Below are positions 63,132 through 64,000 of a stretch of 64,000 nucleotides of DNA, piece after piece. Position 1 is the first letter of the stretch; each line of letters opens with the position of its first letter. The DNA lies in contig CAYPXY010000006.1 in the NCBI GenBank assembly GCA_964414815.1, forward strand, positions 62,001 to 126,000, read 5' to 3'. A model generated the notes under the pieces. The model saw only the letters and a list, made by a program, of their open reading frames with translations, had not been told where the DNA came from and made no database searches. This DNA is from Mariniblastus sp964414815. GTDB taxonomy: Bacteria; Planctomycetota; Planctomycetia; Pirellulales; Pirellulaceae. Position numbers and translations under genes: made by a program.

Positions 63132-64000
63132 TGACTTTCTCCTTCAGCCAGACGATGACCTTCCGCCCGCATCACCAGCTCAACCGCCCAGCCTTCCTGC
63201 TTGATTCGTGTATCGATGTACGACAGGAATCGCACCACCGCAGCGAATCCTGCAACCAACCACAAGGTAACCACCCAATAGATGGTTTTGAGAGGAAAGG
63301 CGATGGTTGGCTGAAGAGCAAACGCGGAGTCGATCAGCAGAAACATCGAGTAGAGGGTAAAAAACAGCAGTGGATAGAACAGGCAAGTAACGCCAAATCG
63401 GGACAGCAACAAACCACCGCCATGTAAATGGGATGATCGCTGGGCCAAACTGATTTGATCACTTCGAGTGGCCCGCACGGGGGGGCGCTCGAGCAACACC
63501 AATTCGGTGGCGAACGGGCGAACCGAGCGCACCATCAAATTGACGAGTAGCAGAAAAATAATCCCCAAGTTAATCAACACCCGAAGTTCATCGTCCGGCG
63601 ACCAGCTTAGCCAAACCAGCAGAAGGATGGGGAATACGCAACGATAGACGCCATGCAACCGCCAGTAAATGGGTGGCTTCCAGAACGACTCGTGAATCAA
63701 CTTCTTCAGCGGAAAACGTTGGATAAACATCGCCTGCCCAAGGTAGTACGTGATTGACGAAGTGCCCACCTGAGCCTGACTGACGACCAGCACCAACATC
63801 ATCCAGTAATAGTTTGGCACGCTGTCCGGCATGGACGATGGATTGGCGGCTCGACCTATCAGGATCCAGTCGATGACGATCCACGGGAGTGCATTGACCG
63901 CCAACAACACGATCAACTTTGAGAAATGTTGCCGGACCACCTGCAGTGACAAGTCCATGATTTCCAGCATGCCCCGTTCGCGAATGGCGATGAACGTCTG
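63128..64000 (-). CDS. Multi-TM membrane protein of the MoxR cluster, truncated by the window
   Basis: The frame is open through base 64000 (codons Q-T-F-I-A-I-R-E-R-G precede the Met at 63970), so the start probably lies outside. At least 290 residues with five to six membrane helices (LIVLLAVNALPWIVIDWILI, YWMMLVLVVSQ, VFPILLLVWLSW, INLGIIFLLLVNLMV, LFYPLLFFTLYSMFLL and YWVVTLWLVAGFAAVVRF). No named family is recognised. A 4-nt overlap with DUF4129 ties it to the cluster. Confidence 0.8.
   Translation of the reverse strand, partial: QTFIAIRERGMLEIMDLSLQVVRQHFSKLIVLLAVNALPWIVIDWILIGRAANPSSMPDSVPNYYWMMLVLVVSQAQVGTSSITYYLGQAMFIQRFPLKKLIHESFWKPPIYWRLHGVYRCVFPILLLVWLSWSPDDELRVLINLGIIFLLLVNLMVRSVRPFATELVLLERPPVRATRSDQISLAQRSSHLHGGGLLLSRFGVTCLFYPLLFFTLYSMFLLIDSAFALQPTIAFPLKTIYWVVTLWLVAGFAAVVRFLSYIDTRIKQEGWAVELVMRAEGHRLAEGESH

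Overview
This 64 kb window looks like chromosome of a member of the Planctomycetota, probably a Pirellulales/Planctomycetales-type organism. This is inferred from gene content and no marker comparison was possible. Pointers are a long YTV-repeat envelope protein, two PEP-CTERM proteins, a DUF1080 protein, methylene-H4MPT dehydrogenase plus formaldehyde-activating enzyme in an otherwise ordinary heterotroph, a MoxR/DUF58/DUF4350/DUF4129 cluster, and an ExbB/ExbD-linked operon with a PQQ-type propeller. No rRNA, tRNA, CRISPR array, phage or complete insertion sequence was seen.

Layout. 1-6.5 kb: end of a UVR-motif gene, csrA, a lipase-like lipoprotein, and a tight minus-strand operon (HAD phosphatase, nucleotidyltransferase, PRPP synthetase prs, CPBP protease). 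6.5-8.7 kb: gene-poor, AT-rich accessory stretch with palindromic repeats and one PEP-CTERM gene. 8.7-11 kb: lipoprotein-like gene plus Wza-type polysaccharide export gene with a clear terminator. 11-16.4 kb: leuA, a REP-like inverted pair, a standalone RlmK-type methyltransferase, a second PEP-CTERM gene, dapA and a zinc-ribbon protein. 16.4-25.8 kb: mfd, a SurA/PpiC-type foldase, citrate synthase, a POT peptide transporter and an Rpn-family nuclease. 26-33 kb: secreted M14 carboxypeptidase, an HExxH peptidase whose C-terminus carries a DNA-repeat insertion, and the YTV-repeat protein. 33-38 kb: two-component system, voltage-sensor-like membrane protein, GT2 glycosyltransferase. 38-41.5 kb: mtdB, fae, ATP-grasp gene and GNAT gene (H4MPT-linked C1 oxidation). 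41.8-44.2 kb: condensation-fold protein and DUF1080 protein.

44.5-57.1 kb is an eight-gene minus-strand operon with many 1-4 nt overlaps: toroid-fold protein, single-TM protein, ExbB, ExbD, ExbD, propeller protein, family-5 solute-binding-like protein and an unknown secreted protein. It has the layout of a proton-motive-force-driven envelope machine without TonB or ABC permeases, and is the best candidate for an undescribed system. Just upstream (57.5-57.9 kb) is a guanidinium exporter of the SMR family with a guanidine-II (mini-ykkC) riboswitch visible in its leader. 57.9-64 kb holds a sugar isomerase-like gene and the MoxR/DUF58/DUF4350/DUF4129/membrane-protein cluster, running off the end.

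Several genes contain short in-frame tandem DNA repeats (25.58, 29.08, 48.81 and 52.08 kb). These and the intergenic repeats suggest a genome in which small repeats expand and move.
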